DNA of 64,000 bases from Tamarix chinensis (Eukaryota > Streptophyta > Magnoliopsida > Caryophyllales > Tamaricaceae). The notes under the pieces were generated by a model. The model saw only the letters and a list, made by a program, of their open reading frames with translations, ran no database searches and was not told where the DNA came from. The stretch lies in contig CM060171.1 in the NCBI GenBank assembly GCA_030549775.1, positions 140,462,859-140,526,858 on the forward strand, in the 5' to 3' direction. Shown piece by piece: positions 37,521-49,604 of this stretch. Made by a program: the position numbers and the translations under genes. The stretch's first letter is position 1, and each line of letters begins with the position of its first letter.

Positions 37521-40500
37521 GGAAAAAGGGAAAATAGGGGAAATAAATTAAATCAATTTATAAAATCATAAAAACGTAATATTTTTGATAAATTATTTAA
37601 TTTAATAATTTAATTCATTATAATCTAAAATATTAATTTAAAAAGGATAAGGTGAGTAAAATATTAGTTTGGAAAATTATTTAAATAAAACAATATGATA
37701 AATAGCAAAATATTTATTTTTAATTTATTAAATACTCTTATCCAAATTTACATACTCCAAAATCCATAAAATAATTAAAATAAATAATCTTAAAGCACTT
37801 TTATTCCAAATAAAAGTAATTTATTAAAATATAGGTTTTTGAAATATTTGGGGTATTACAGCTACAATTAGTATTAGTACTATTATTATAAGAATAAAGC
37901 TGTTAGGTTTAATAATATAAGTATAGCAGTAAATATTTAAAATAAACATATTTTGGCTAGTAATATCTAGTAGGCTAACTTGAAGATAAAAACTCTAGTT
38001 TTCAAGTATAATGCTTCCTTTAATAATAATAACCCTAATCTTAGACTAAAATAAGGAGTAATGGTACTTTTGGCAGAGGGAAACTAATCCTTCGTATTTT
38101 CCCTCTTATAGGTGAATAGAGCCAAAACCCTAAGGAATCGTAGGAGCGTGCTCTAAGCCCAACATCGTTTTAGGTAAGGATGTAGCTAAGGCCCAGGTGT
38201 GTTATGTGACTTTTATGCCTTGGATGATATATATCATGTTATGTTGTGTATCGTATGATTTTCATTAACTTGTCTTATGTGTAGCGCACCTTGGAGTTGA
38301 GGTATGTTTGTATGTGTTTCTTATGACATGAGTATGATATGTATATGTGGTGATTATGGTGTGATATGATATGACCCTCTAGGACATACATGCTAGGAAA
38401 ATTGATAATATGATATGAGAATGAAAGGACAAAAAGAAATAAATGGGAAATGAGTTCATTAAGGGGGATATGAGGTTGACCAAAATACCTCATGATCTAG
38501 GAGAGGAAATTAAGGAGGAAGAAATGACCAAAATGAATGAGAGATGGAAACCATGCATGGGGATCCTAAAATTTGCATGGGGACTTTGGGTATTTTCATA
38601 GGAAGGATAAAACTCGCATGGGGGTGATCTTCACGTGACAAAAGTTGATTTAGGGTGTAAATAAGATAAGGGGATAGTTGTGGAGTGATTGGAGAATTGG
38701 GATAAAAAATAGTATGCAGGTTGGTGTAAGGGTGTGTAAGGGACCCGATTAGGGTTTTGGGAGGAAGTAGTAATCTGGAAAATGTGGAAGTAAAAGTGAT
38801 TAAGAGAGAGTGGAGTACGGGTTAAGAGTGAGAATTTATTATATAAGGGGTGAGTATGGGTTCCATGAGAGAGAATAGATTTTGGGTGAAAAGAGAGAGG
38901 TTACTTGTGGGATAAGAAAGGTACCAGGGTTGAAGTGGCCAACTAGGGTTTTTTCGGTCACATGTGGAATCAAGTGGTAAAGCGATATGATTTGGGATTA
39001 GATCTAAATGAGATAAGGTGTGGGGCGATAGATGAAGTAATGGTAGTGTAAGTGAGAGAAAGTTGGGCCACATAGGTCCAAGTAGGGTTTTCAAAGGAAA
39101 ACCCTAGAGGGTGATAGTAGGTGGAGTTTGATGTCATGAAGTGTTGGGCCTTAACCCACACCCTTAGGAGTTAGGGTTTTTCATTTTGTGTAAGGTTAAG
39201 GGAAAATGGATGTCGGGGCAAGATAAGGGGCGCATGACTCTTAAGATATGGGGCGAGCCCCTTTGAGAGGGTAGAGGTAGAATGTTGGTGACATGCATGT
39301 TAAGGGTGAAATACTTATCGAATAAGACACAAATAATATATTATCCATTTAAAGAGAAATATTTTTGAGACGAGCCCAAACTAGTCCACCAGCGAATAAT
39401 AATGGCCAGCAGCCAGGGTGCCCTGCATGATTGGTCCACCAGTGAATAATAGTGGCCAGGCGCATTTTGCCCTATATGACCGATCCACCGGCTATAATAG
39501 TGGGGGTTTTTTACTCAACAAACTAAACATAATTGTGATAAGACATGGGAAATATACGAAGTAATTACAGTGAAACACCATGTGAGTCGGGGCCAGACCG
39601 GTCCACCGACGAATAATAGTGGCCAGGTGCATTTTACCCTGCATGACCGGTCTATCGGTGAATCATAGTGGCCAGGAGCATTTTTCTCTACATGACTAGT
39701 TCACCGGCTATAATAGTGGGATTCCTGCACTCACCTGGATTGATAAATACTATGATATGAATTGATTATATTTACCAAAGATCTAAAGAATAAGTCTATC
39801 CGGACCGTAGCTGGCATTTATCATCTATTTTACTATATGCTACTCATGCGAATATGACATGTATAATGTGTTGTGTGTTTTGTATGCTGGCCTTAGCGCA
39901 TCTGCTACCTTACTCACTACATAGCATATTGATCACCCGTTTCATGGGTGCTGCTCATTCTCACGAGTAGAAGACCCGTCTGAGTTTGTGCAGGTAGGGG
40001 ACGACATCTTTGATGCCTACGATACTTACGAGGCATTGGGTGGGGCTGAGCGTTGAGCCTAGACCTGACTTGGGGATCGAGAGTGACTCGGCCGAACTTT
40101 GTTTCTTTATTGGACCATGTATTATTTTATTTTAGTTATGTGGTGTCGAACAATCCTTTATGTTTTAAAAAACTCTAGTCACGTACTCTTTGGATTGTAA
40201 TCCTAAATCTCACTCTGATTTATGTATGACTTGTGTTTTACTAATGACTTGTGTTTTATTAATGACTCGTATTGGATGTTAACCTTGTTTAGCCTTAGCA
40301 CTTAGTACTAGAATGGTAAAAGTGAACAGATCTGGTACTAAGTGTGGCGGTAATGCCCCCAAGTTTACGATTTTATCTTTTTGATTATGTTAAATCCTTT
40401 TTATTAAATGAAATTTTTCGGTAGTAATTTTGGGGTGTTACAATTTTCTTCAATTGGAACGGATCCATAAAAACACCTTGTCACAACTCGTGTGATTTTT

Positions 40501-42387
40501 CACTTAAAATGATTAGTGTCTTATTCAAAGTTGGTAATATTCAATATCATCATGCAAGAGTCATATAGATATTTATAACACATAATTAAAACCATGTAAG
40601 GCACAACCACATAGTTAGCAAGGCCATTCTCAAAGAATAGGTGATTAATTCCCTGAATATTTTGAATATTATAATGAAAACATTGAAAATCTATTTTCTA
40701 TTTGAAATCATCAAAATTCCATTTTATCCATAATTAACTGAAATGCCATTTTCTTACTAAAAACCTAAGAATCTTATATTAGGCGAATTGTATCTTACTC
40801 GACCATCATTTAATTTTCATTACTTATGGAATATTAGATAACACCCTCAAAACTTATCAGGCTAAGATTATTTCCCTTATTACCATTACATGACCAAAAT
40901 GACCTTACGATAGCCGAAATACTCATATTTTCCCCAGCTCTTTATGAATCCCAATATAAATACATTTCAATCTTTGATATTTATACGAGATGCATAACCC
41001 CAACTATGTACATAGATACAATGTATCTAACATTATACTAAAATGAATACTTTCTTGTTTTTCTTACTTGCAAGATATCATATTATAGCATTAACAACAT
41101 CCATATTATCCATGTAACATTATTAAATAAGATATCACATACAAATACACGTTACACATACAAGTCCTACCATGACATGTATCCTTACCAACAAGGACAC
41201 TGGAATCTTAGCACGTAATCCTAAACTACATTCTCCAAGATAATCAGAAGATTACCTACAAACACAAGAGTAATCTATAATTAGAACTTGAGAATACAAA
41301 TCAAGGTAAAAGTTTAAGGTAAAGGAAGGAGTAAATTAGAATAACCTAAACCAATGGAAAGATTGGGTTGCGTTGTGTGGAAGTATGGCAAAATATATGG
41401 TGGTGCTAGAGTGGAGCATGGGTGTGCTAAAGGAACGACATGGGCATGACATGTAGTGCATGCACATGATGAGAGTTAGGAACAAACACAAGTGGGTTGT
41501 GTGAGGTTTGCTCAGTCGTGCTCAACGTGCACAGGTAAGATAAAAGAGGGTGCATGGTTGTGTGCAAAACCATCTGTGTGTATTGTGTAAGAGGGCATGG
41601 CTAGGGCATGTGAGGGTGTATAGCCGTGTGTCTCAATAAAAAAATATAGTACAACAGCAAAGAACAAAAATGAGGTGGTGTGGTGTGGTGATGATTGGCG
41701 ATGATGAGGGGGAATGATAGGGTTGTATTGTTGGTCAGTTTTCTAGGGAAATAGAGGTGCTTAGTGGTGGTGTGTGACATTGATGGTTGTGGGCAGAAAA
41801 AATAGAGGGGAGGAAAGGAGGAGGAGGAGCATATATCACATGTGTGAAGAACGATAGAGAAGGGAAGACATGCACGAGGGAAATGATAGGGGTGGTGCAC
41901 AAGCAAAAGGGTGAGGCACGATTAGGGTGTGATGGTAAAAATTCAACGTGACATATCCTATTGATTTGTGGGAGATGATAGTTGATGATGAGGGTAAGGA
42001 AGGTAGGCCATAATAATATGGTAGAGGGTATGGCTGGGTGAGAGATTCACACAAGGAAAAGAGGGAGAAGAAGAAAAAGAAGATAGTTTGGCAAAGGGAA
42101 TAAAAAAATGGAAAAGAAAAGGAAACGGAGGAAAATTAAAGAAAGAGGAAAAAGGAGATGGGTGTGGGCTTATGGTTAAGATCAAGTTACAATTTTTGAT
42201 TAGCAAAATTTGGAAAGATTAAAATATCAATCCTCCGGGATTAGGTTTAGGTTAAAAAAATATAAATTAACAGAAATAAATATTAGGATTAGGGTAAGGT
42301 AAAATGTCAATTTTTGATATATGAATTGGGTTAAGGTATTAATTAATTAGGATTAAGACTATATAAAACTTAGGGAATTACACATAT

Positions 42388-43128
42388 GCCCATTGGTTTC
42401 TTCAGTGTTATGGGTCACCTTATAATGCATTTACTAGAAGAAGCATGATTAGTTGAACTCATTAATGAAAGATGGATGCATTATGTTTAAATAAAATGGA
42501 AATAATTGAAGAAGTATACTAGAATTTGAGCTTGCTTAAAATTTTCTATTACTGAAGGTTATGTTGTAGATGAAGTCGTAACCTTTGATTCTATGAATTT
42601 TGAAGGGGTTTAGACATGATTCAACAAGCTAGACAGAAATGAGGATGTCACTTTGAATAAAAAAACATAAATTATCGATGTTTTAATATCAAGGTCGTGT
42701 CATTGGTAAGTTGTCAATTGTTGTTATCTTAGGCAATGAGCTGAATTATATAATTTGGTACGTTTTCAACAATTTTTTAGAGATACATACATTTTTAGAG
42801 TAAATATACATCAATAATTACTAATAACTTTACTAATAATTATTTATATAGGAAGTGAATTAATTTTTCTTAACTTTTTGGTGAGCACATGAAAGAGATA
42901 CATAGACGTGGTGTAATTTGGGCAATAATCAAAGGAAATTTAAAGGAAATAGTTTTCCCATTAGTTTTTTTCTAAGGTAATTGAAATCAATGTTAAGGTC
43001 AATAATTATTTCTTATTAATTATAGGTGTAATTTAATTAATAAATATTTTTACTAACTATATATACTACAAGTATATAACTTACATTAGTCGGGGTCATC
43101 TGAATACACTAATAAGTTATTATCTTTT
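42388..43128 (+). pseudogene. CACTA transposase (TNP2-type), fragment 3
   Basis: Continues directly from fragment 2 once LTR C and one CATAT are removed. 'VMGHLIMHLLEEA' at 42408-42446 corresponds to the family's 'VMVHLIVHLVEEA' block, followed by 'ERWMHYV' (family RWMYPIERY). After a frame change comes 'ITEGYVVDEVVTF' at about 42545-42590 (family SIAEGYIAEECLTF). The remainder to 43128 is more decayed. The fragment is cut by LTR D at 43129 and the reading resumes at 47358. Confidence 0.75.
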
Positions 43129-43274
43129 TGTAACACCCTCAAAATTTACTACTGAAAAATTTTGCTTTGATAAAAATTTAGCAAAAGAAAAAATAATTAA
43201 TGTTGGGGATGTTATCCCCACACTTAGTACTAGACCGGTTTCCTTCTATCGTTCCAATACCAAGTGCTAAGGCT

Positions 43275-43275
<1 letters not shown>

Positions 43276-43343
<68 letters not shown>
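43276..43343. repeat. (GA)34 microsatellite
   Basis: A perfect AG dinucleotide run of about 68 bases inside LTR D, at the spot where LTR N has 'AAGGCTAAGAAAATGAAA'. The expansion is therefore specific to this copy. Confidence 0.97.
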
Positions 43344-43344
<1 letters not shown>

Positions 43345-44839
43345 ACATTACACAAAACTAACTTATAAACTAAATCAGATTTGTGCGTTAAATCACCTTA
43401 CAAAAGGTAAAACCCACGATTAGTGGTTACAAGAAAATAGAATAATTACATAAGGAATTATTTAAGCTTAAAAGATATAAGAAAAAAACTTCCCGGACGT
43501 TCCTTACACTCTTACCTAATGACAGCTAGAATAACACTTGTAGTTAACCCGTAAGGGACATTGCCCATTGAATAGGCAGGGCTCCACAAAGGAAACCCTT
43601 CAGTTCTACGATACTAAGTCACCCTTTATACAAAATTAAAAGGCAAGGTCCATATGAAACACATCATACATAAACAAATGTAAAAACAATGTCATAAGCA
43701 AGAATATAAATAACCACAACCATATAAGAGCAATTACATAAAACCACCAATAAGACCTGTATAACAAGAAGTCTATTTACTTAGCATTTCCAGCTCTTAC
43801 CATGAAAGACAGGCATGAAGGCCATATTTATATCATAACAATAGATCATAATGGTGAAGTCAATACTTCCAATCTTAATCCATTATTTAAACATTATTCA
43901 ACATCATCTCTCGAATTATATCCATGTGAATATGGGAATCCCACTATTATAGCCGGTGGATTAAAAATATCCTCCATGGTAGAACACACCTGACCACTAT
44001 TATTTGTCAGTGGACCAGTATCTAGGGTAGAAGTCTCCTGGCCAGTATTCTCGCTGGTGGATCAATCTGGCCCTGACTCACATGTGTTCCACTATAAGTA
44101 ATTAGTACCTTTTCTATGATTTGTTATCATCCAAGGTTTGGTTTATTGAGCTCAGGATTCCCCGGTGGAACGAAATACACTCCAGGGCAACACATACTTG
44201 GCCACTATTATTTACCGGTGGACCGGTGTCTAGGGCTAATTAAGGTGACTACGAGAAACACAACAATCATATAATTAATCATTTTTATTTTTTTTATGTT
44301 ATTATTAAGTAATCCTTATTCACATTGTTGTCCACATTAACTTAAATAATTCACTAAGGCTATCCTAGGTTCCAATTCTTATACTTAGGCACCTTAGGTC
44401 AAAATGACTAAAATGCCTCTAAGGTTAAGGCTTCCTCTTATCATCTATTTTCATTACAGAATTCATTTCCATTTCCATAATAGGTTATCATATCATAATT
44501 ATAATATTGGTCATAGAATCAAGTATTCTATACCAAGGGATTATTGAATACATAAACCATAACATGTACTTTTAGCACATCCAACATACATTTCTATGCA
44601 TAGTTAATAGTTAAGGCACCTCTTACATGATTATGAAATAAACATCATATCATACCCTTATATATCCATTCAACCTTATACCATGCATTATCCTTATGAC
44701 ATTTATCGATTTATCAAAATACCCTTATCCTTATAATATATATGGTTATACTTAAACAAGTGATACTAATTCCATAAACCCTTATTCTATTATTTAATAT
44801 CCCTTATGTCTTATTATGGAGGTTTATTAAATCAATTTC

Positions 44840-45490
44840 CATGTTATATGCAATTTACCGATTTACCCCTTCATACTTACAAACTTACTAAAATACTCCT
44901 ATTGTTTGTAAAGTTACCAAGTTGCCTCTTTTTACTTACCAAATTACCAAATTTCCCTTCATACTTGTATAATTACCAAAATACCCTTTATATTTATTAA
45001 ATTACCAACTTACCCCCTCATACTTATTAAATTACCAAATTATCCCTCATACTTGTATAATTACCAAGTTACCCCTCTTTCATGCCAAATTAATAAAATA
45101 CACCCTCTTACTTACTAAATTACCATTTTACCCATTTTATTAATAAAATTACCAAGTTCCCCTTTTATGCCAAATTTATGAAAATATCCTTCTTGCTTAT
45201 TAATTTACCATATTACCCCTTTTGTTCATAAAATTACCAAGTTACCCCCTTTTATGCCAAATTTACCAAAATACCCTTCTTACTTATTAATTTACCATAT
45301 TACCCATTTTTCATGCCAAAATTACCAAACTACCTTTCTTATTTACTACTTCACTAAATTACCCCTTTCTCTTGCAAACTTACCAAAATACCCTTCTTAT
45401 TTATTAAATTACCATATTACCCCCTTTTTACTCATAAAATTACAAATTTGCCCCTTTTATATTATAATTACCAAAATACCCCAAACACAA
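44840..45490. repeat. AAATTACCAAATTACCCTT array in LTR D
   Basis: Same kind of degenerate array as at 34.5-35.7 kb but about half as long, with units such as 'TACTTATTAAATTACCA' and 'AAATACCCTTCTTACTTATT'. The open frames 44806-45000 and 45254-45556 lie entirely within it and are compositional. Confidence 0.85.
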
Positions 45491-46127
45491 AAAATGTTAA
45501 TACCTATGGTCCACATGCATTATCTAACACCACCAACCATTATTATTTATTATTAATACCCATTATCACCTACCATACCCACTTACTTAGGCCAGACCCA
45601 TTGTACAAGTAAAATTACTAAAATGCCCATAGCGCTCATATTAACATTATCTCTACTACAAATGATCAAATTTGCTTACATAACATGTACATGTATCTAA
45701 TATCAACATTAACAACAAGGCTCCTTTGTTAACCATCATTTCTACACATGACACATTTCATAATATAGCATGCTTTTCATTTCAACTACCAACATATGCT
45801 ACAAATCATAATATACTTAACATTGCAAAATATGCATATACACATATTCAAAACCCTAATGTGCTAGCATATATATATCCACACATGTTAGTAGGGTATA
45901 ATGATTACCTTATTTCTAGCAATAATTAAACTTTACTAGTAAGTTAGTTAAAAGTTTAAACCTTGATTAGTAAAAATTTGTACCCATAAATAATATCAAA
46001 ACTAGCATATTAGTAGTAGAAAATTAAAAGAATAAAATTTTATCAAAAAGCTTAGTAAATACATATAAATGCTAACTATATTTATACCTTAAAAATTGTT
46101 TAAGCAACTCAAAATATGCAACAAGTC

Positions 46128-46963
46128 TTACGTTGCATGGCAATGTGAGCTGCATGCATAAAATAGGGGGAAATATGATTGAAGAAGGAAGTTGGAAGAA
46201 GGGGGAATGTTTGGTTCGGGTAAAGGTTTTGGAGCTTCGGTTAAGGGTTTGTGAAGGGGAGTGAGGGTGGTTGTTGGGTGTAGGGAGAGTGGCGGAGTGT
46301 AGGTGGTGGTCAGGGGTTGGAAATCGGTGGCTCGGGGCAATAGAGAAGGTGGTAGCAGGGGTTGGAAAGGTGGTGTAAAGGAAGAGAGAAGAAGGAGAAG
46401 GAAGGAAAAAGAAGGGAAGAAATGAGGGGTTGTAGGGGAGATCTCAGACAGATGAGGTAGGGAGGTGGTAGAGGAGGTGTTAAGGGGTTTATAGGTGGCT
46501 TTGGTGGCGGAGGAAGAGAGGAGATGGAAACACAAGGTGGTGGTGCAGGGTGGAGGTCGAGAAGGAAAGAAAAGAAAAAGGAAGGGAAGTGTGGATGTAG
46601 GGGTGAGTGGCGCAAGTAGGGGTGGCCAGGGTGTTGGTGTGGTGGTTGGTTGGGTGGAAGAGGAAATGGTTGAGGGTAATGAAGCAAAAATAGGGGAGAA
46701 AAGGAGGAGGGAAAAAAGGAGAAGAGGGCTTGGTAGGGGGAGAAGGAGGCTCAATGAGGGAAAAGAAGAAGAAGAAGGGAGAATTAGGTCGGTTGGGTAG
46801 GGGAGAAATAAGGGAGATGGGGAGAAGGGAAAAAAGAAGAGAGGGTTGGGCTAGCCCAACTAAGGGAGAAAGAAGAGAAAAGAAAGAGAGAGGGGGCATT
46901 GAATGGTGGGGAAGGAAAGAGGTCCAACGACCTAGTGGGTGGGGGGAAGAAGAGGCAGATTAG
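46128..46963 (-). other. Purine-rich promoter-side block of LTR D
   Basis: GGTGG- and GAGAAG-rich stretch that aligns in position with 36.28-37.52 kb of LTR N. Long frames on either strand (208, 136 and 125 codons on minus, about 100 on plus) are low-complexity. It is less GC-rich than in LTR N, with many CG steps changed to TG or CA, as expected of an older methylated copy. Confidence 0.5.
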
Positions 46964-47357
46964 CCCAAGGAGGAAGAAAAGAAGAAAAAGGAAAAAGGAA
47001 GAAAAGGAGAAAGAAAAAAAAGAAAAAGGAAAAGGTGGAAAATAAAAATAAAATAATTTTTTGGAATTAGGGTATTTAGTTATTTAGATGGATAAATTAT
47101 TTTAATAAATTAATTAATTTAAAATTTAAGGTATTAATTTAAGAGGATAATTTTAGTAAAATATGGGTTTGAAAAATTATTTAAATAAAAAAATATGATA
47201 AAATAAAAAAAATTATTTGATTTATTAAATAATCATATATAATTTTATAAATCAAAATTACACAAAAAAAGTAAATTAATAATTTAAAATTAAATTATCC
47301 CAAATGAAGATTAATTATTAAATTCTAGGTTTTACACTTTTAGGGTATTACACTTTT

Positions 47358-47955
47358 TCTAGTGGTCCTTCAAGTATGGGTACAACTTATAATGGTTGTA
47401 TCATAAATGGTGTTTGATATTTAACTCATCATAGGAAAATATATAAATAAAAGAACACAAAATAAAGGCGTGTCTGTCCCTAGAGTTGATTATGAATATT
47501 ATTATGGATAGATACATTAGATCATTAAGCTATGTTATTTGCATAATCATTCTATTTTATTGCTCAAATGCAAATGATTTGACACTAATAATATTACCAA
47601 AAAAAACATTATAAGTTTTGTATGAGGTATGAGTGGTATAAGGAGGATCATTATATATTTGGATCTCAAGCAAATCAAGTTTAATATGTTGATGATTTGT
47701 TGAATGGTCCTCATTGGTAAATTGTGTGGGATGTTAACCACTATCATATTTGGGATCTAACTAATGGAAATGATGAAGTATATTGATGTTTTTGATGGGA
47801 TTGACTCATATACTATTGATTTGGAAGTTGAAATATATGGCCTTAATAACTTAACTTTTCAATATCAAAATGTTAGAAGTTATGAAGTCCAAATTGATGA
47901 TGCTCCTACCGAGACCATACCCAATACATTAGATAATATTATTGATATAGGTGAG
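47358..47955 (+). pseudogene. CACTA transposase (TNP2-type), fragment 4 (C-terminal)
   Basis: 'GPSSMGTTYNGCIINGV' (47366-47417) matches the family's 'GP...TYNGCIINGVRYHT' block. It continues as broken 'RYEWYKEDHYIFGSQANQV' (47625-47680; family TWYKDDPFILASQAQQVFY) and 'HIWDLTNG' near 47750 (family HIWDVPE). These are the last conserved blocks of TNP2, so the protein ends about here. Many stops. The piece is cut at 47955 by the copia element. Confidence 0.8.
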
Positions 47956-48463
47956 TGTGAGATCATTAATTACATTTCTATGTTCTAGCATGGATTTATG
48001 TATACAGGTGTTTGAAGAATTTTTAATCCAAAAGGAGATCAATTGAGATACTTAATCCTGTATTATTTTAGCAAAAGTCAAAAGTTCTGGAAAAAAACAT
48101 GGGGCCTCGTGTTTATGAACACGAACCGTAATCTTTCTTGTTTTCTATCATTCACTTGTTTCAGTTACATACTCTTATAAATGGATGTGTATGAAACCCT
48201 AGTGAAAATGATACGCCATTAAACCTTGTCCAAACCCTCTCCCCTTATATTTTCTTGGTTTGTGAGATAATTGTGTACTGAGTGATATTGTGAGGATTGT
48301 TTGATTCTCTTTATAATCACTAGTGATGTATGCAATAAATATCATCGTCGTTTCCCTAATTTTTATTGTGTTCTTATTGTTATCTCAATTAGATCTTATA
48401 ATTTCCTCAATTTCTTATTAGATCAAGTCCTAGACATTCATGTTTGATATTTTTCCCCCTACA
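47956..48463 (+). repeat. 5' LTR of copia F
   Basis: Shares the order of blocks with 53176-53732: '..GGTGTTTGAAGAA', 'CATGGGGCCTCGTG', 'AACACGAACCGTA', 'TATAAATGGATGTGTATGAAA' (a TATA-like start region near 48177), 'TAATCACTAGTGATGTATG' and the end 'CCCCCTACA'. Confidence 0.75.
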
Positions 48464-48465
48464 AT

Positions 48466-48480
48466 TGGTATCAGATCTTG
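48466..48480 (+). promoter_or_regulatory. Primer binding site of copia F (initiator Met-tRNA)
   Basis: TGGTATCAGATCTTG two bases after the LTR end. It agrees with the plant copia primer site TGGTATCAGAGC except at the eleventh base onward. Confidence 0.8.
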
Positions 48481-48502
48481 GGTGTGTGATTGATATGTAT
48501 CA

Positions 48503-48895
48503 AGATGGCATATACAATATTTTAAATTGAGAAATTTGATCATTCTGTAAATTTTGGGTTATGAAAATTGAAGATGAACGATATCCAATGGATTGGAGAA
48601 GGCATTATTCAGGTAATCACAGAAGCTAGAAACGATATCTGATGAGGAGTTTGAGAATATTGATTTGAAGGCCCTATCTACTTTTTCAGACAAGGTTCTA
48701 TAAGAATTGGCTAAAGAGACCACAGTTTCCGCCTTGTGGTTGAAGCTAGAATCCTTGTGTATGATGAGATCTATGGTGAATTGTTTATTATTGAAGAGTT
48801 AGCTTCATGATTTAAACTTAGGTAAGGGTCAATCTTTGAAATCTCATCTTAATGAATTTGACTTTATAGTTATGGATTTGTATAATATAGTATTG
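48503..48895 (+). pseudogene. Copia F gag remnant
   Basis: Begins 'MAYTIF' near 48505 and continues in broken frames: 'IEKFDHSVNFG' (family EIEKFDGSGDFGLWK), 'DLKALSTFSDKVL' (48655-48695), 'LAKETTVSALWLKLESL' (48710-48760), then 'GKGQSLKSHLNEFDFIVMDL' (48823-48882). The order matches the plant copia Gag core. Stops and shifts are present. It is cut at about 48895 by the opposite-strand copia fragment. Confidence 0.8.
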
Positions 48896-49055
48896 CTAAA
48901 TTAGCATTGATTTAGAGAGATCCAAACTAAATTGGAATTAACAAGATTATGCACAATTGAGGAAAAAGTAGAGATATTTATTCTTATTCTTGTGTAATTA
49001 CATAATAATTAAATTAATTAATTACAAAAATCTACAATTCTATTTGAATAGAGAA

Positions 49056-49604
49056 TTATATGGAGAAGAAGAAGAAGTTGTGCACCCACTTGCAATCAAT
49101 AATCTTTTTCTTCCTCGGTGCCTTGACAAGTTCCCATGTCTGATTCTTCAATAAGGACTCCATCTCTTCCTCTATAGTAGCACACCACTCAGTAGAATTA
49201 GTACTACCAATAACCTTTGAAAATGATTCTGGCTCATGCATATCAACAAAAGTCTCTACACTAGATAAATCATAACCAGCTAATTCTTCATAATTGTACT
49301 AAACCGGAGGCTTGAAAATCCTCCATCCTCTGCCTGGAGTAACATCTCTTTTCTCCATCTACTACCTGGATCCACCCACTTAAGGAATAATGGGTTCATG
49401 AAAAAGTTATCTTCCATCCAACTTAACCTCAACCTCCACCTGACCCGAAACACTCTTCTGTTCCACCTCCTTAGTGTCACTATCTAGAGGGAAACAAACT
49501 CATTAAAGATCACATACTCGCTGGTCAAGAGCTTGGATGTAGCTGGGTCTCATAACCTATACCCCTTCACTTTGAATATAAATTCAAGAAAGATACACTT
49601 TTTG
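49056..49604 (-). pseudogene. Copia integrase C-terminus and RT start (minus-strand element)
   Basis: 'KKCIFLEFIFKVKGYRL' lies at about 49551-49602, where the integrase C-terminal 'AKKCIFLGY...GVKGYRLW' block is expected. After a low-complexity stretch comes 'NSTEWCATIEEEMESLLKNQ' (from about 49195 down) and 'TWELVKAPRKKKIIDCKWV' to about 49080, the classic start of the copia reverse transcriptase (EW..AM..EM.SL..N.TW.LV..P.....I.CKWV). The rest of RT is missing. Confidence 0.85.

Larger units (their letters stand above)
32636..37860 (-). mobile_element. Solo LTR N (innermost), 5,225 bp, 5-bp TSD GCTAC
   Basis: Starts TGTAACACCTCC at 32636 and ends TTTGGGGTATTACA at 37860, with exact GCTAC on both sides (32631-32635 and 37861-37865). 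It is uninterrupted and its CCGGTGGACCGG modules are the least decayed in the window (33355-33800), so it is probably the youngest of the set. From left to right: a conserved 'CCACACTTAGTACC..CCGGTTCACTC' block (32730-32770), modules, an ACC-rich array (34.5-35.7 kb) and a purine-rich, GC-rich promoter-side block (36.28-37.52 kb). No gag, pol or tRNA primer site is seen. Confidence 0.87.
30067..40442 (+). mobile_element. Solo LTR B with a nested LTR, 5-bp TSD ATTTT
   Basis: Starts TGAAATACCCCAG at 30067 and ends TTTTGGGGTGTTACA at 40442, flanked by exact ATTTT (30062-30066 and 40443-40447). Without the LTR inside it measures about 5.15 kb. In order it shows an AT-rich start, a CT-rich and GC-rich block (30360-31600) with a TATA box, a long ATT/ACT trinucleotide region (31620-32635) where LTR N is inserted, a GGTGAATAG segment (38.1 kb) and reversed dyad modules (39380-39740). 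It is opposite in orientation to its host LTR C and its guest LTR N. No gag or pol is present. Confidence 0.85.
29135..42382 (-). mobile_element. Solo LTR C with two nested LTRs, 5-bp TSD CATAT
   Basis: Starts TGTAACACCCCCAAAT at 29135 and ends TTAGGGAATTACA at 42382. The target duplication CATAT is exact (29130-29134 and 42383-42387). The element interrupts the CACTA transposase. Without the LTR at 30067-40442 it is about 2.87 kb, close to LTR A (2.72 kb). The two share 'GACATGTATCCTTACCAAC' (22381 in A, 41172 in C) and the 'CCACTATT..GGTGGAA' modules (29700-30066, then 40448 on), so they form one subfamily. No coding region of its own is seen. Confidence 0.85.
43129..47352 (-). mobile_element. 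Solo LTR D, 4,224 bp, 5-bp TSD CTTTT
   Basis: Starts TGTAACACCCTCAAAA at 43129 and ends TTTTAGGGTATTACA at 47352. CTTTT flanks it at 43124-43128 and 47353-47357. It resembles LTR N in its 'TACTACTGAAAAATTT' start, the 'CACACTTAGTACTAGACCGG' block, dyad modules (43950-44240), the ACC-rich array (44.84-45.49 kb) and the purine-rich promoter-side block (46.13-46.96 kb). A (GA)n microsatellite has expanded within it. No internal coding region exists. Confidence 0.85.

Noticed and set aside
36496..37537. Open frames of 238, 129 and 108 codons
   Set aside because: Same LTR promoter-side block on the other strand; low-complexity translation, no start context or splice support.
46128..46963. Open frames of 208, 136 and 125 codons
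   Set aside because: Purine-rich LTR D block; composition-driven frames without domains.
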